From IMG/VR virus record IMGVR_UViG_3300028315_000508, positions 1 to 64,000 of that record: a stretch of 64,000 bases of DNA; one strand, 5' to 3'. Both the position numbers and the translations under genes were made by a program. This stretch comes from a virus. This document shows positions 9,270-17,666 of this stretch, in pieces; positions within the stretch are counted from its first letter, which is position 1, and each line of letters opens with the position of its first letter. A model generated the notes under the pieces. That model ran no database searches. It was not told the DNA's origin and was given only the letters and a program-made list of their open reading frames with translations.

Positions 9270-11455
9270 CCACGACGTCACCCGCGAGTCGAACCCGCGT
9301 CGACAACATTTCAGAGACCTACTTCCGACATCACAACGAAGAAGAACACTTTCGACTCGATGACAAATTCCTCCGATCATACAGCGGCAAGAAGCCAAAC
9401 TTCGGATTCAACGGCCTAGGCGAGTTTGTTTTCTACCGCACTTACTCTCGCCTCATGGATGACGGCAGGAAAGAGACATTCATCGACTGCATTAAGCGAG
9501 TGGTCGAAGGATGCTTCGAAATCCAACGTCGCCACCAACGATCACTCCACCTGCCGTGGGACTATGACCGTGCTCAACCAGCCGCCCAAGAAATGTTCCA
9601 CAGGATGTGGGAATTCAAGTTCTTGCCACCAGGACGCGGCCTCTGGATGATGGGCACACCGTTCATGTGGGAACGAGGCAGTGCAGCTCTCAACAACTGT
9701 GGATTCGTCTCGACTTACGACAAAATTGAGACCGATCCGGCCGAGCCATTCTGTTTCTTGATGGACATGGCCATGCTCGGAGTCGGAGTCGGCTTCGATA
9801 CCAAAGGAGCCGGTCACATCAAGGTCAATCGACCGTCCAAGAGCCATCGCACTTACCAGATTCCAGACTCACGTGAAGGCTGGACTGAATCGATGCGGCA
9901 GCTCATCTACTCATACACCATCAACGCAGATGGTGGCCATGTGTCATTCGATTATGACTCGATTCGCCCTGCCGGAACAGATATCAAAGGGTTTGGCGGC
10001 AAAGCATCTGGGCCTGAAATTCTGGTTGATTTGCACGATCTCATCAGAGATCATCTTGAGCGAAGGATCGGCCACACACTCTCCAGCGTTGATATCGTCG
10101 ATCTTATGAACTACATCGGTCGCTGTGTCGTGGCAGGCAATGTGCGACGGACTGCTGAGATCGCTTTTGGCGATTCTGATGACTTCGCCTATTGCAGTAT
10201 GAAGAACCCGACTGCCACTTTGACAGAAGATGACAAGACAAAATTCTTCGACGTCATCAGCAAGCTGTATGCCCAGAGCAAGTCAAAGGGTGAAGTTGCT
10301 GATTTCAAAGAGACAGGCATACCGCTCGAGCGGTTGTGTCCAGCGATTGAAACCTGGAATTCACTCAACCACCATCGCTGGGCATCAAACAACTCGATTT
10401 TCGCCAAGATTGGCCAGAGTTATGACCATATCGGCGAACAGATCTCTACAAACGGCGAACCCGGCTTGATGTGGCTCGACAACATGCGTGACTTCGGACG
10501 TATGGCTGATGGTCGTGTCCCAGGCATTGACGGACGCGTGATGGGTGGAAATCCGTGCTTGGAGCAATCGCTCGAATCGTACGAGCTTTGTAACCTGTGC
10601 GAGACGTTCCCAGCGAACCATGATGATGCTGATGACTACATGCGTACTCTCAAGTACGCTTATTTGTACGCCAAGACTGTCACTCTGCTGCCGACACACA
10701 ATCGTCGGACGAATCAGGTCACACTGCGGAACCGTCGCATCGGCCTTTCGCAAAGCGGCATCATTCAGGCGTTTTCGAAATTTGGACGTCGGACGGTCCT
10801 TCATGATTTCTGCGATGCCGGTTACACCGAGATTCGACGTTGGGACGACATCTACTCTGAATGGATGTGTGTCAACAGATCGATCAAGGTTACGTCGGTG
10901 AAGCCGAGCGGTACTGTTTCGTTGGTCGCCGGTGCGACTCCAGGCATTCACCACCCAGTTGCCAGCACGTATTGGCGTCGTAATAGACTCGCCAAAAACA
11001 GCATCCTCGTCAAGATTCTGTCAGATGCCGGATTCCACATCGAGCCAGATCTCAAGGATCGCGATAGAACGGTCATTGTCAAGTTCGCTATTAGCGATGA
11101 ACGAGTGCGGCCGGTTGAGGATGTCAGCATCTGGGAACAGATGCAGAATGTGGCTGACTACCAAGCACTTTGGGCTGACAACCAAGTGTCTTGCACAGTC
11201 ACATTCAAGAAAGAGGAAGCCAAAGACATTCCTAGAGTGCTCGAAGCATACGAAGACAAGATCAAAGGCATCAGCTTCCTTCCGGCGACAGATCACGGAT
11301 TCGCCCAAGCACCGTACGAGCCGTGCACTATCGAGGAAGTCGAACAGTACAACGCTTCGCTACGGAATGCTGACTACAGCGAGTATCTCCACGAGGCGTC
11401 TGGTGCCAAGTTCTGTGATGGCGACGTCTGCATGCTCAACGAAACTGCAAAATAG
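9260..11455 (+). CDS. class II ribonucleoside-triphosphate reductase (adenosylcobalamin-dependent)
   Basis: The roughly 731-residue protein matches monomeric B12-dependent reductases such as that of Lactobacillus leichmannii (739 residues). With GTG 9260 as residue 1, the redox cysteine is in NNCGF (C147), the thiyl cysteine and catalytic Glu are in NPCLEQ (C433, E435), the partner cysteine is C444, and the C-terminal shuttle pair FCDGDVC is C719/C724. It makes dNTPs for replication without oxygen dependence, needing host cobalamin. The GTG is chosen because GGAG lies six bases before it; TTG 9248 and TTG 9266 are alternatives. A terminator follows directly. Confidence 0.92.
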   Translation: MSLTTTSPASRTRVDNISETYFRHHNEEEHFRLDDKFLRSYSGKKPNFGFNGLGEFVFYRTYSRLMDDGRKETFIDCIKRVVEGCFEIQRRHQRSLHLPWDYDRAQPAAQEMFHRMWEFKFLPPGRGLWMMGTPFMWERGSAALNNCGFVSTYDKIETDPAEPFCFLMDMAMLGVGVGFDTKGAGHIKVNRPSKSHRTYQIPDSREGWTESMRQLIYSYTINADGGHVSFDYDSIRPAGTDIKGFGGKASGPEILVDLHDLIRDHLERRIGHTLSSVDIVDLMNYIGRCVVAGNVRRTAEIAFGDSDDFAYCSMKNPTATLTEDDKTKFFDVISKLYAQSKSKGEVADFKETGIPLERLCPAIETWNSLNHHRWASNNSIFAKIGQSYDHIGEQISTNGEPGLMWLDNMRDFGRMADGRVPGIDGRVMGGNPCLEQSLESYELCNLCETFPANHDDADDYMRTLKYAYLYAKTVTLLPTHNRRTNQVTLRNRRIGLSQSGIIQAFSKFGRRTVLHDFCDAGYTEIRRWDDIYSEWMCVNRSIKVTSVKPSGTVSLVAGATPGIHHPVASTYWRRNRLAKNSILVKILSDAGFHIEPDLKDRDRTVIVKFAISDERVRPVEDVSIWEQMQNVADYQALWADNQVSCTVTFKKEEAKDIPRVLEAYEDKIKGISFLPATDHGFAQAPYEPCTIEEVEQYNASLRNADYSEYLHEASGAKFCDGDVCMLNETAK

Positions 11456-11479
11456 CGGTGAACGTTTCCCAAGGGGAGT

Positions 11480-11506
11480 CACGAGGCCGGTAAATCCGGC
11501 CTCGTG
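11480..11506 (+). terminator. rho-independent-type hairpin after the reductase gene
   Basis: Eleven-base-pair stem CACGAGGCCGG / CCGGCCTCGTG with a TAAAT loop. The following run is TCGTATTTG instead of a long U-tract. The same hairpin-plus-TCGTATTT design recurs several times in the window. Confidence 0.8.
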
Positions 11507-11508
11507 TC

Positions 11509-11516
11509 GTATTTGA
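11509..11516 (+). promoter_or_regulatory. GTATTTGA late-type promoter box
   Basis: GTATTTGA follows the terminator hairpin by two bases and is followed by CCAATG. The helicase ATG is 31 bases downstream. The box matches the pattern GTATTTRA found upstream of many genes here. Promoter activity is inferred from repeated placement, not shown. Confidence 0.45.
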
Positions 11517-11547
11517 CCAATGGCTAAGTCACTGCAACAGGTTCGGT

Positions 11548-13161
11548 ATGAGAGCGATAATCAACGACAATCAGTGGATTTGGTTCGACAACATCACCAC
11601 GGCTGAAGAAGAGGTGTTGTGGGTCAACTTCAGCGTCCAGAACGCAGGGACCTACATCGATCCATCTCAACGTGGGATGTGGGATGGAATCTATCGCAAA
11701 TACAACCGAGCCAAACAAAGGATGGCTCGCCCGTTATTGAGTATGCTTCGCGGTGTCTGTACGAAGCACGATCTGCCTCTGGTAGTGAAAGACAATCGGC
11801 GGAGATGGGATTATAAACCACTCAAGCCTGAAGAAATTACACCAGACTTTCTTCCAGGGATCACGCTCGATCCGCACCAGATCAGAGCGATTCAAGCTGC
11901 TTGCAAAGTAGAATGTGGAATTGTCGATGTCCCGACAGGCGGTGGCAAAGGTGAAATCATCTGTGGTATCTGTAAGGCTATCGACTGCCCTACGATTATC
12001 ATAGCAGATCAAACGGTGGTCATTGATCAGCTCAAAGCACGCCTTGAGTTGCGTGAGATCGACGAAGAGATTGGTCTCTTTTATGCAGGCCAGAGACCAA
12101 GCGGCGAGAAAATCGTTGTCGGCTCAATCCAATCGCTCCAAAGTCCTACTAAGGTGCCACCTGTTCCTGAGAGGAAACTCAACGAATCCGACGCCGTCTT
12201 TGAAGGACGCATGGCTAAATGGGAACAACAGTACAAAGCGTTCAAGACCCGCCAGAAAAATGCGAAGTTCCTGCAGGCGTACGCGAAGACAGCCGAGATG
12301 ATTCTTGTTGATGAATGCGATAAAGCAACGTCTGATCCTTACAAGAAGTTGTTCCGTCATTGGTTTCAAGGACGTCGAAGATACGGATTCTCAGGCACAC
12401 CATTCGACGAAGAGAAACCTGTCGAAGCGATGGTGATGCAGGAACATCTCGGCTCTGTGATTGCTAGAGAATCTAGATCCAATCTGGAAAAGATCGGCCG
12501 CATCATTCCTTGCGAATATTGGTCGATGGCTTTTGGCATCGACGGGAGTATCAACGAAGGTTCTGCTTATGATATCGCTCGCAACGATTACATGACGCAG
12601 AATAAGAAATTCCACAATCTGATCGCAGCTATCTGCAACAAGTATAGAGGTGATGGCACTTTGATTCTTGTGGATGCGATTCCGCTCGGTCAGCATTTGG
12701 AGAGAGTGATCAACGAAAGTGGTCTGAGAGCCCACTTCATCTATGGGAAAACTCCGAAACGTCGTCGGACTGAACTGCTACGATCGTTCGAGAAGAGAGA
12801 TTACGACGTACTTATCGGTGGCAAGATAATAAATCGTGGCCTTGATCTCGCTGGTGGTTGCGAGAATTTGATTATCGCAACCGGAGGAAAGTTGCAGTCA
12901 GATTTCATCCAGAAGATTGGTCGTGCTCTTCGGCACAACAAACGAGGACGAAGCAGAGTCTTTGATTTTTATTTCCGATGCAACAGGTACCTCTACGATC
13001 ACTCGAAAGCTCGGCTCAAGGCCATGGTCAATGCCGGTTATCGTACAGTAGTCGTATTTCCGGGCGGGAGCATTGATGGTGCCCAACTCATCAGAAATAG
13101 ATTCCAAATCCGAAAACGGCTCCTCCAAGCCGACCCCCAGACCCGGCTCAGTTTCTCCTGA
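11548..13161 (+). CDS. SF2 DNA helicase, UvsW-like
   Basis: The 537-residue protein is a superfamily 2 helicase: Q-like entry LDPHQIRAIQAA, Walker A PTGGGKG (129-135), DECD box (255-258), the motif III-like GFSGTPF region, and the C-terminal 'IQKIGRALRHNKRGRSRVFD' motif VI. Its order and size match T4 UvsW, which unwinds branched replication and recombination intermediates. It lies between the reductase and the late sigma gene, which its end overlaps in another frame by 86 bases. Confidence 0.85.
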   Translation: MRAIINDNQWIWFDNITTAEEEVLWVNFSVQNAGTYIDPSQRGMWDGIYRKYNRAKQRMARPLLSMLRGVCTKHDLPLVVKDNRRRWDYKPLKPEEITPDFLPGITLDPHQIRAIQAACKVECGIVDVPTGGGKGEIICGICKAIDCPTIIIADQTVVIDQLKARLELREIDEEIGLFYAGQRPSGEKIVVGSIQSLQSPTKVPPVPERKLNESDAVFEGRMAKWEQQYKAFKTRQKNAKFLQAYAKTAEMILVDECDKATSDPYKKLFRHWFQGRRRYGFSGTPFDEEKPVEAMVMQEHLGSVIARESRSNLEKIGRIIPCEYWSMAFGIDGSINEGSAYDIARNDYMTQNKKFHNLIAAICNKYRGDGTLILVDAIPLGQHLERVINESGLRAHFIYGKTPKRRRTELLRSFEKRDYDVLIGGKIINRGLDLAGGCENLIIATGGKLQSDFIQKIGRALRHNKRGRSRVFDFYFRCNRYLYDHSKARLKAMVNAGYRTVVVFPGGSIDGAQLIRNRFQIRKRLLQADPQTRLSFS

Positions 13162-14056
13162 TGCTCAGAGGAAACTGTATTTCATCAATGAGATTGTGGA
13201 GTGGCAGCTCACACAGTACATCTGGACCGGTTGCACCAGAGTCCATCTCCGCGACCAAATCATGTCGCACGCTACGGAACTGATTCGGCAGATTATCCGT
13301 AAGCAGGGCCTGCACACGATTTATCCAGGTCAAGAAGAGTCGGCATTCGGCGATTTGCTACAAACGGCTTGGGTGCAGATCGAAAGGACTCTCTACAAGT
13401 ACCGTTCTTGTCCACATTGTCGCAATTGCTTCAATTACGAGCGGCCATCCGAATCGCTCCTTTACAGGCCGCAAAACCGCGAGTATGGCATCAAGACGCT
13501 GGAAGAAGTCGTCAAGATGCACCGCTCTTGCCCACATTGCAAGGTTCCTCTATCGGCTGATCCGGTTGTTGAGCCGGTTCAGGGTCGCTATGGTGGGTCC
13601 GCATCTGTCAGCTATCGCGGCATGTCGAAGGTGTTTAACATGTGGTCGCAAATCGCCAGGACTGTAATTCTGGCGTATATCAAGAAAGAGGGCAGAGACC
13701 GCAAGAACTCTGGCCCTTATATGACGCATCTCACGACTCGCACAAGACCGGTCAGCGACATTATGATCCGGTTTCTCAACGAAGCGAAAGAGATGTGTCG
13801 GTACAATGATGATTATCTTGCAATCTTGAGTTCCCTCGAATGGCTCATGGCGAATGACGAGCGACCTCACGATGGAATCATCGGAAAATTGGTCGAACGA
13901 TCTGGCCTCTCTCGAGCCACTGTCACTGGCTTCATGAAGTTCGTGAAACTCCGTAGCCTGGAGTTCACTGATTCTCCCATCAACAGAAGCTACAGTGACG
14001 AGCACCGTCGCACCGACGCCCGCCGTAAAAGCAACGTCGATTTTGACGAGGATTAG
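13076..14056 (+). CDS. gp55-like late sigma factor with zinc-ribbon insert
   Basis: The 326-residue protein shows sigma-70 region 2 logic: ELIRQIIRKQGL and 'FGDLLQTAWVQIERTLYKY' (residues about 68-109), then after an insert 'KVFNMWSQIARTVILAYIKK' followed by EGRDRK, which resembles the second half of T4 gp55 region 2 (YITQACFNAFVQRIKKERK). Between the halves is a four-cysteine ribbon, CPHC at 112-115 and CPHC at 152-155. A helix-turn-helix like SGLSRATVTGFMKFVK follows. It would direct host polymerase to late promoters, and TATAAATA-like boxes occur in this window. The ATG has GGGAG upstream. T4 gp55 is only 185 residues, so this form is enlarged. Confidence 0.7.
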   Translation: MVPNSSEIDSKSENGSSKPTPRPGSVSPDAQRKLYFINEIVEWQLTQYIWTGCTRVHLRDQIMSHATELIRQIIRKQGLHTIYPGQEESAFGDLLQTAWVQIERTLYKYRSCPHCRNCFNYERPSESLLYRPQNREYGIKTLEEVVKMHRSCPHCKVPLSADPVVEPVQGRYGGSASVSYRGMSKVFNMWSQIARTVILAYIKKEGRDRKNSGPYMTHLTTRTRPVSDIMIRFLNEAKEMCRYNDDYLAILSSLEWLMANDERPHDGIIGKLVERSGLSRATVTGFMKFVKLRSLEFTDSPINRSYSDEHRRTDARRKSNVDFDED

Positions 14057-14062
14057 TCTCCC

Positions 14063-14071
14063 AAACATACA
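14063..14071 (+). promoter_or_regulatory. AT-rich late-type promoter box before the MKLR gene
   Basis: AAACATACA sits two bases before the ATG at 14074, with no Shine-Dalgarno between. Transcription starting about six bases past such a box would give a message without a leader. The match to T4 TATAAATA is partial. Confidence 0.35.
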
Positions 14072-14073
14072 AT

Positions 14074-14385
14074 ATGAAGTTGCGGGAGATCTATATCCTC
14101 GAAGACGATTATTCCGGACTCGAAGACGCAGACGAGTTCGGGACAGAGTGTGCTTATCCAGGATGTGTGATTTCCCACGGCGAATGGTCTTGTGAGAATT
14201 GCGGAAGACCATACTGCGACGATCACATTGTGCCAGTGGAGCCTGAACTACTAAAGGACAATAAATTACTTGGGCATCTCTACTCGCCACCGAAAATGTG
14301 GCACGGTGCTAGACTTGTCCAGAATGACTTGGACATCTGTCCTGATTGTCTTGAACGTGCTGGATTTGATTTGGAGCAATTCTGA
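14074..14385 (+). CDS. putative capsid-targeted zinc-binding protein
   Basis: The 103-residue protein starts MKLREIYILE, matching the MK(L/I)R-I-E leader family in this window and ending in an I-x-E gp21-type cleavage motif. Then comes DYSGLEDADEF, a copy of the recurrent decapeptide, and a cysteine-rich part: C26, C31, C40, C43, C48 plus H51, and a CPDC near the end. The ribbon may bind zinc. It precedes the packaging module and is probably a head internal protein, but no enzymatic activity is visible. Confidence 0.6.
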   Translation: MKLREIYILEDDYSGLEDADEFGTECAYPGCVISHGEWSCENCGRPYCDDHIVPVEPELLKDNKLLGHLYSPPKMWHGARLVQNDLDICPDCLERAGFDLEQF

Positions 14386-15026
14386 TGGCCAAATCGAAAC
14401 CACAGTTTGTCACGAGTTGCTGTGGCCGTCCGATAGAAGACTGCCCAGGCTGCCCTGAGGGAATGATGTTGATCCCCAAAGATACTGACGGGGATGAGGA
14501 TATGGACAAAGAAATCGACGAATCTCTCCAGCCGATCTTCAAAAAGATCGAATCTGGCACAGTGACTACCGACGACTTCAACGCATTAATGGAGGCGACT
14601 CCGGAGTCTGCCAGGGATCGTCTTCGTAGACGTTCTATGGCTCAGCGGGACACTGTGAAAAGCCATCAAGATAATGAGACCGGCCATGCCGATCTCGAAT
14701 TACCAACTTTCAACGATCGGATTCAACCGAAAAGAGAACGTGCTGATAGGACCCAGATGCAACATCGTGGGCGGCTCGGGCATCGGCACAGTGCGAGGAC
14801 TCAACGTCGCACACAGCAAGAAAATAGGTTTGAAGTAGCTCTTGGCTTCTTGGTCGAGAATTTCGGCAAACCGTTTGACGAATACCAGGAATTATTGGCT
14901 GACATCGAAGATAAGGCAGCGGTAGCTATTGTTGCCAGAAGGTTGATGACCAAGCCTGGTATCAATAGGGATTGGCTGTACGACGTTTGCCGGAATCTGG
15001 AACATGACAGACGAAATGGAAGATGA
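14385..15026 (+). CDS. hypothetical protein with N-terminal cysteine cluster
   Basis: The 213-residue product begins MAKSKPQFVTSCCGRPIEDC, with cysteines in the order CC, C, C that could bind a metal, then an acidic region and a long basic Arg/His/Gln-rich middle (RLGHRHSARTQRRTQQ). A C-terminal helical domain has 'NFGKPFDEYQELLADIEDKA' and DWLYDVCRNLEHD. It overlaps both neighbours by a few bases. It may help packaging or processing; nothing decisive is seen. Confidence 0.65.
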   Translation: MAKSKPQFVTSCCGRPIEDCPGCPEGMMLIPKDTDGDEDMDKEIDESLQPIFKKIESGTVTTDDFNALMEATPESARDRLRRRSMAQRDTVKSHQDNETGHADLELPTFNDRIQPKRERADRTQMQHRGRLGHRHSARTQRRTQQENRFEVALGFLVENFGKPFDEYQELLADIEDKAAVAIVARRLMTKPGINRDWLYDVCRNLEHDRRNGR

Positions 15027-15621
15027 TGAACTCCAAAGTCTCCTCAATCAGCTGGAAGACCAAGACCAGCTTGTGGATACAATGGAGTCAGAAGTGGACG
15101 AGCCGCCCGTTGAGAGCGAGAAGCCACTATTTTCAGAACCAGAGGTCACGCTTAGACCCGAGGAAACCGGGCCGCCGCCCGATGGGCTGGTTGCGACAGA
15201 TGCACGGAGATTTGATGCAGCTCCTCAGTCGATTATTGAGGAACGTGCAGAAGATATTCCAGTTGACAATCAGTTGTCCAAGTACATGGACAGACTCGAC
15301 GATGTCACTGAGGAAGTCCTGGCTGCTTGTCGCTCTGACCGTCAAGAAGCACAGGATGTCATCAACATCTACAAGAAAGCGATCGAAGACGCTCAACAAG
15401 CAAAACATCCACCTGCTAGGATGTGGGTCGACGGCCTTGTGAAAGCCGTTGAGGTGAAAGCAGGAATTAACGGAAACGCGGTTAAGGTCATTGAGGCGAA
15501 CGCCAAAATGCTCGCCGCGACAAAAGCTGGGACCATGCTCAATCAACAAATCAACATTGGTGACGGTGCCCAGCTCGATGATGTCTTGAGCCAGGAACTC
15601 AGCGAAGACGATGAATACTGA
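15004..15621 (+). CDS. candidate terminase small subunit (gp16-like)
   Basis: The 205-residue protein lies directly before the large terminase (its stop overlaps that ATG as TGATG), the usual place of gp16. The first 75 residues are acidic and disordered. Residues about 95-185 form long helices (DDVTEEVLAACRSDRQEAQD then WVDGLVKAVEVKAGINGNAV), as in oligomerising small terminases. It overlaps the preceding gene by 23 bases. Function is inferred from position and helical pattern, not a clear motif. Confidence 0.6.
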   Translation: MTDEMEDDELQSLLNQLEDQDQLVDTMESEVDEPPVESEKPLFSEPEVTLRPEETGPPPDGLVATDARRFDAAPQSIIEERAEDIPVDNQLSKYMDRLDDVTEEVLAACRSDRQEAQDVINIYKKAIEDAQQAKHPPARMWVDGLVKAVEVKAGINGNAVKVIEANAKMLAATKAGTMLNQQINIGDGAQLDDVLSQELSEDDEY

Positions 15622-17600
15622 TGGCTAGCAAAAGGGTAAATGCAAAGCAGCGAGAGGTCATCCGACGCTGCCAACGATCTGTAACATGGTTCCTGCGGAA
15701 CTTCGGAAAGCTGAAGCATCCGTCAGCAGGCGTGCTACAGTTCTACCCATTCAGCTACCAGCGAGAAGCCATCAAGTCGTTTAGGAAGAATCGGCTCAAC
15801 ATCTTCAGAAAATGCCGTCAGTCCGGTATCTCAAAGATCTCTGGAGCATTCGCGACATGGTTCGCAATGTTCCACCCGCACAAGACGATTCTCATCGTCT
15901 CACGTCGAAACGAAGACGCCATGGCCTTCTTGCGAGACCACATCGTCTTCTTATTTGAGCATCTTCCGCAATGGATGCGTGACGTCTGGGAACCAGTAAA
16001 GCAGAACGAACACGAAATCATCTTCCCCAATGGCTCTCGGATTCAATCCTTGACGAGCCACCCAGACGTTCTACGATCGCACGCCTCATCGCTGAATATC
16101 ATCGACGAAGCCGGGTTCATCCAGGGTATGGACATCATGTGGGCCGGTGGTTGGCCGACGCTTCAGCACGGTGGTAACGTCATCTGCATCAGCACGACGA
16201 ACGGTATCGGAAACTGGTACTGGTCGACGATGACAGACGCTGAGGCAGGAGTAAACGGTTTCAACCCAATCGTGGTCAACTGGTGGGACATGGACTGGTC
16301 CATCGAGTACCGAGACCCGTTGTCGAGAGAATGGAGGCGAATCGCTCCTCGTGATGGCATCAGAGAAACCAGGACAAAGGACGAAGTCGGTAAATTCGGA
16401 CCGTACTGGTCGCCTTGGCTGCAAGAACAATATGATGCTCTCCAAGAGCAAGGAGAGGCGTGGAAATTCAGGCAGGAAATTCTGGCTGACTTCATCGGAT
16501 CTGGTAACACTGTCCTTGCTCCGGAAGTTATCGCTCATATCGGGACGACAGTCGAAGATCCGCCGCAAGTCGTCACTGGATATCAGACTTACGTGCACCC
16601 AGTCACCGGCAATGTCGAAGAAATCGACTTCTCATTTGATCAGCCGGATGAGGGCCTTTGGGTCTGGAAGAAGCCGGTCATTGCTGTTCCGGAGAAACGA
16701 CGTGGCGATCAGACCATCGAAAGGGGCGTGCCTGCACATTCTTATGTGATGGGTATCGACATCGCGACCGGTAAAGGCCGTGACTACAGTGGAATTGAAG
16801 TCTTTGATGTCGATACGATGGAACAAGTCGCCGAATTCATGGCGAGATGCTTACCGAGAGAGCTGGTGAAGTACATCGACCGTATCGGCCGCTGGTACAA
16901 CTGTGCTTTGGCTGTTGTTGAACGAAACAATGGTGGCGACATCGTCATTGACAGTCTTCGCTATGACATCATGTACCCGAGGCTGTGGCGAAGGAAGGAC
17001 ATCAACGACAAACCGCAGCCTCCGCGATCCCTTAACCGTGCCAGGGCTTTGAAGGTTGGTCAATACGGCTTTTCCACCAGCATGGCCAGTAAGCCGACAA
17101 TGAACAAATTCCTTATCGACTACATTCGAGAGAAGGAGGAAGAAGGATACAGGATTTACAGCAAGCGGCTGTTGAAGCAGTTCCAGACTTATGTTCGGAA
17201 GAGAGACAGATTGGGGAAAGACACTGGTAGGACCGAGGCCGAAGAAGGTGCTGGAAACTTTGACGACCTCGTCATGGCTTGCGGTCTGGCACTTATTGGC
17301 ACCCAGGACGCTTTCCGTGTCGATTCCGGAAACTTGGTGCCGTACGGTGCTGGCACTAGCTTCAAGAGCCAGACCGGCCCAGTGATTATGTCCGACCAAT
17401 CAGTTGCCGCCGCTCAGCAGCAGTACATAGCCGAGGGCGGGCAACACCTCTTGATGCCATTATCTCTCGCCCCTGACGACTTGCCAGAGATTTCAGCACA
17501 ACGGCAGCTCGAGGCTTTCACATTTCAGCTTGGCGGCATCCCAGTGGGTAAGCAAGGCCCGTTGGTCGTCCCACCAAAATACTACTATGACCGCAAATGA
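15621..17600 (+). CDS. terminase large subunit, gp17-like
   Basis: The 659-residue protein has an N-terminal packaging ATPase and a C-terminal nuclease. The ATPase shows FRKCRQSGISK (residues 62-72, a P-loop variant with Ile where Lys/Thr are common), Walker B LNIIDEAG, and the coupling motif STTNGIGNWYW. The nuclease has MGIDIATGKGRDYSGIEVFD with the first Asp, ALAVVERNNGGD with the Glu, and FDDLVMACGLAL with the last Asp. It translocates concatemeric DNA into the prohead and cuts it. Start is the ATG overlapping the small-subunit stop. Confidence 0.95.
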   Translation: MASKRVNAKQREVIRRCQRSVTWFLRNFGKLKHPSAGVLQFYPFSYQREAIKSFRKNRLNIFRKCRQSGISKISGAFATWFAMFHPHKTILIVSRRNEDAMAFLRDHIVFLFEHLPQWMRDVWEPVKQNEHEIIFPNGSRIQSLTSHPDVLRSHASSLNIIDEAGFIQGMDIMWAGGWPTLQHGGNVICISTTNGIGNWYWSTMTDAEAGVNGFNPIVVNWWDMDWSIEYRDPLSREWRRIAPRDGIRETRTKDEVGKFGPYWSPWLQEQYDALQEQGEAWKFRQEILADFIGSGNTVLAPEVIAHIGTTVEDPPQVVTGYQTYVHPVTGNVEEIDFSFDQPDEGLWVWKKPVIAVPEKRRGDQTIERGVPAHSYVMGIDIATGKGRDYSGIEVFDVDTMEQVAEFMARCLPRELVKYIDRIGRWYNCALAVVERNNGGDIVIDSLRYDIMYPRLWRRKDINDKPQPPRSLNRARALKVGQYGFSTSMASKPTMNKFLIDYIREKEEEGYRIYSKRLLKQFQTYVRKRDRLGKDTGRTEAEEGAGNFDDLVMACGLALIGTQDAFRVDSGNLVPYGAGTSFKSQTGPVIMSDQSVAAAQQQYIAEGGQHLLMPLSLAPDDLPEISAQRQLEAFTFQLGGIPVGKQGPLVVPPKYYYDRK

Positions 17601-17631
17601 TGCGGCAACTGATTCTGGATTGGGACGTGGG

Positions 17632-17639
17632 TAAATATA
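17632..17639 (+). promoter_or_regulatory. TAAATATA late-type promoter upstream of the portal gene
   Basis: TAAATATA lies 27 bases before the portal ATG, in the 66-base gap after the terminase gene. This is close to the T4 late consensus TATAAATA, and the gap also carries a GGGGAT ribosome site. A late portal/head unit probably starts here. Confidence 0.5.
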
Positions 17640-17666
17640 ACCTACAGATTACTTTGGGGATGACGT

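Noticed and set aside
11520-11606. 28-codon ORF right after the GTATTTGA box
   Set aside because: Very short, overlaps the helicase gene in another frame and shows no pattern; could be a leader peptide but unsupported.
13550-14290. minus-strand ORF across sigma and MKLR genes
   Set aside because: Overlaps two good genes and has no recognisable features.
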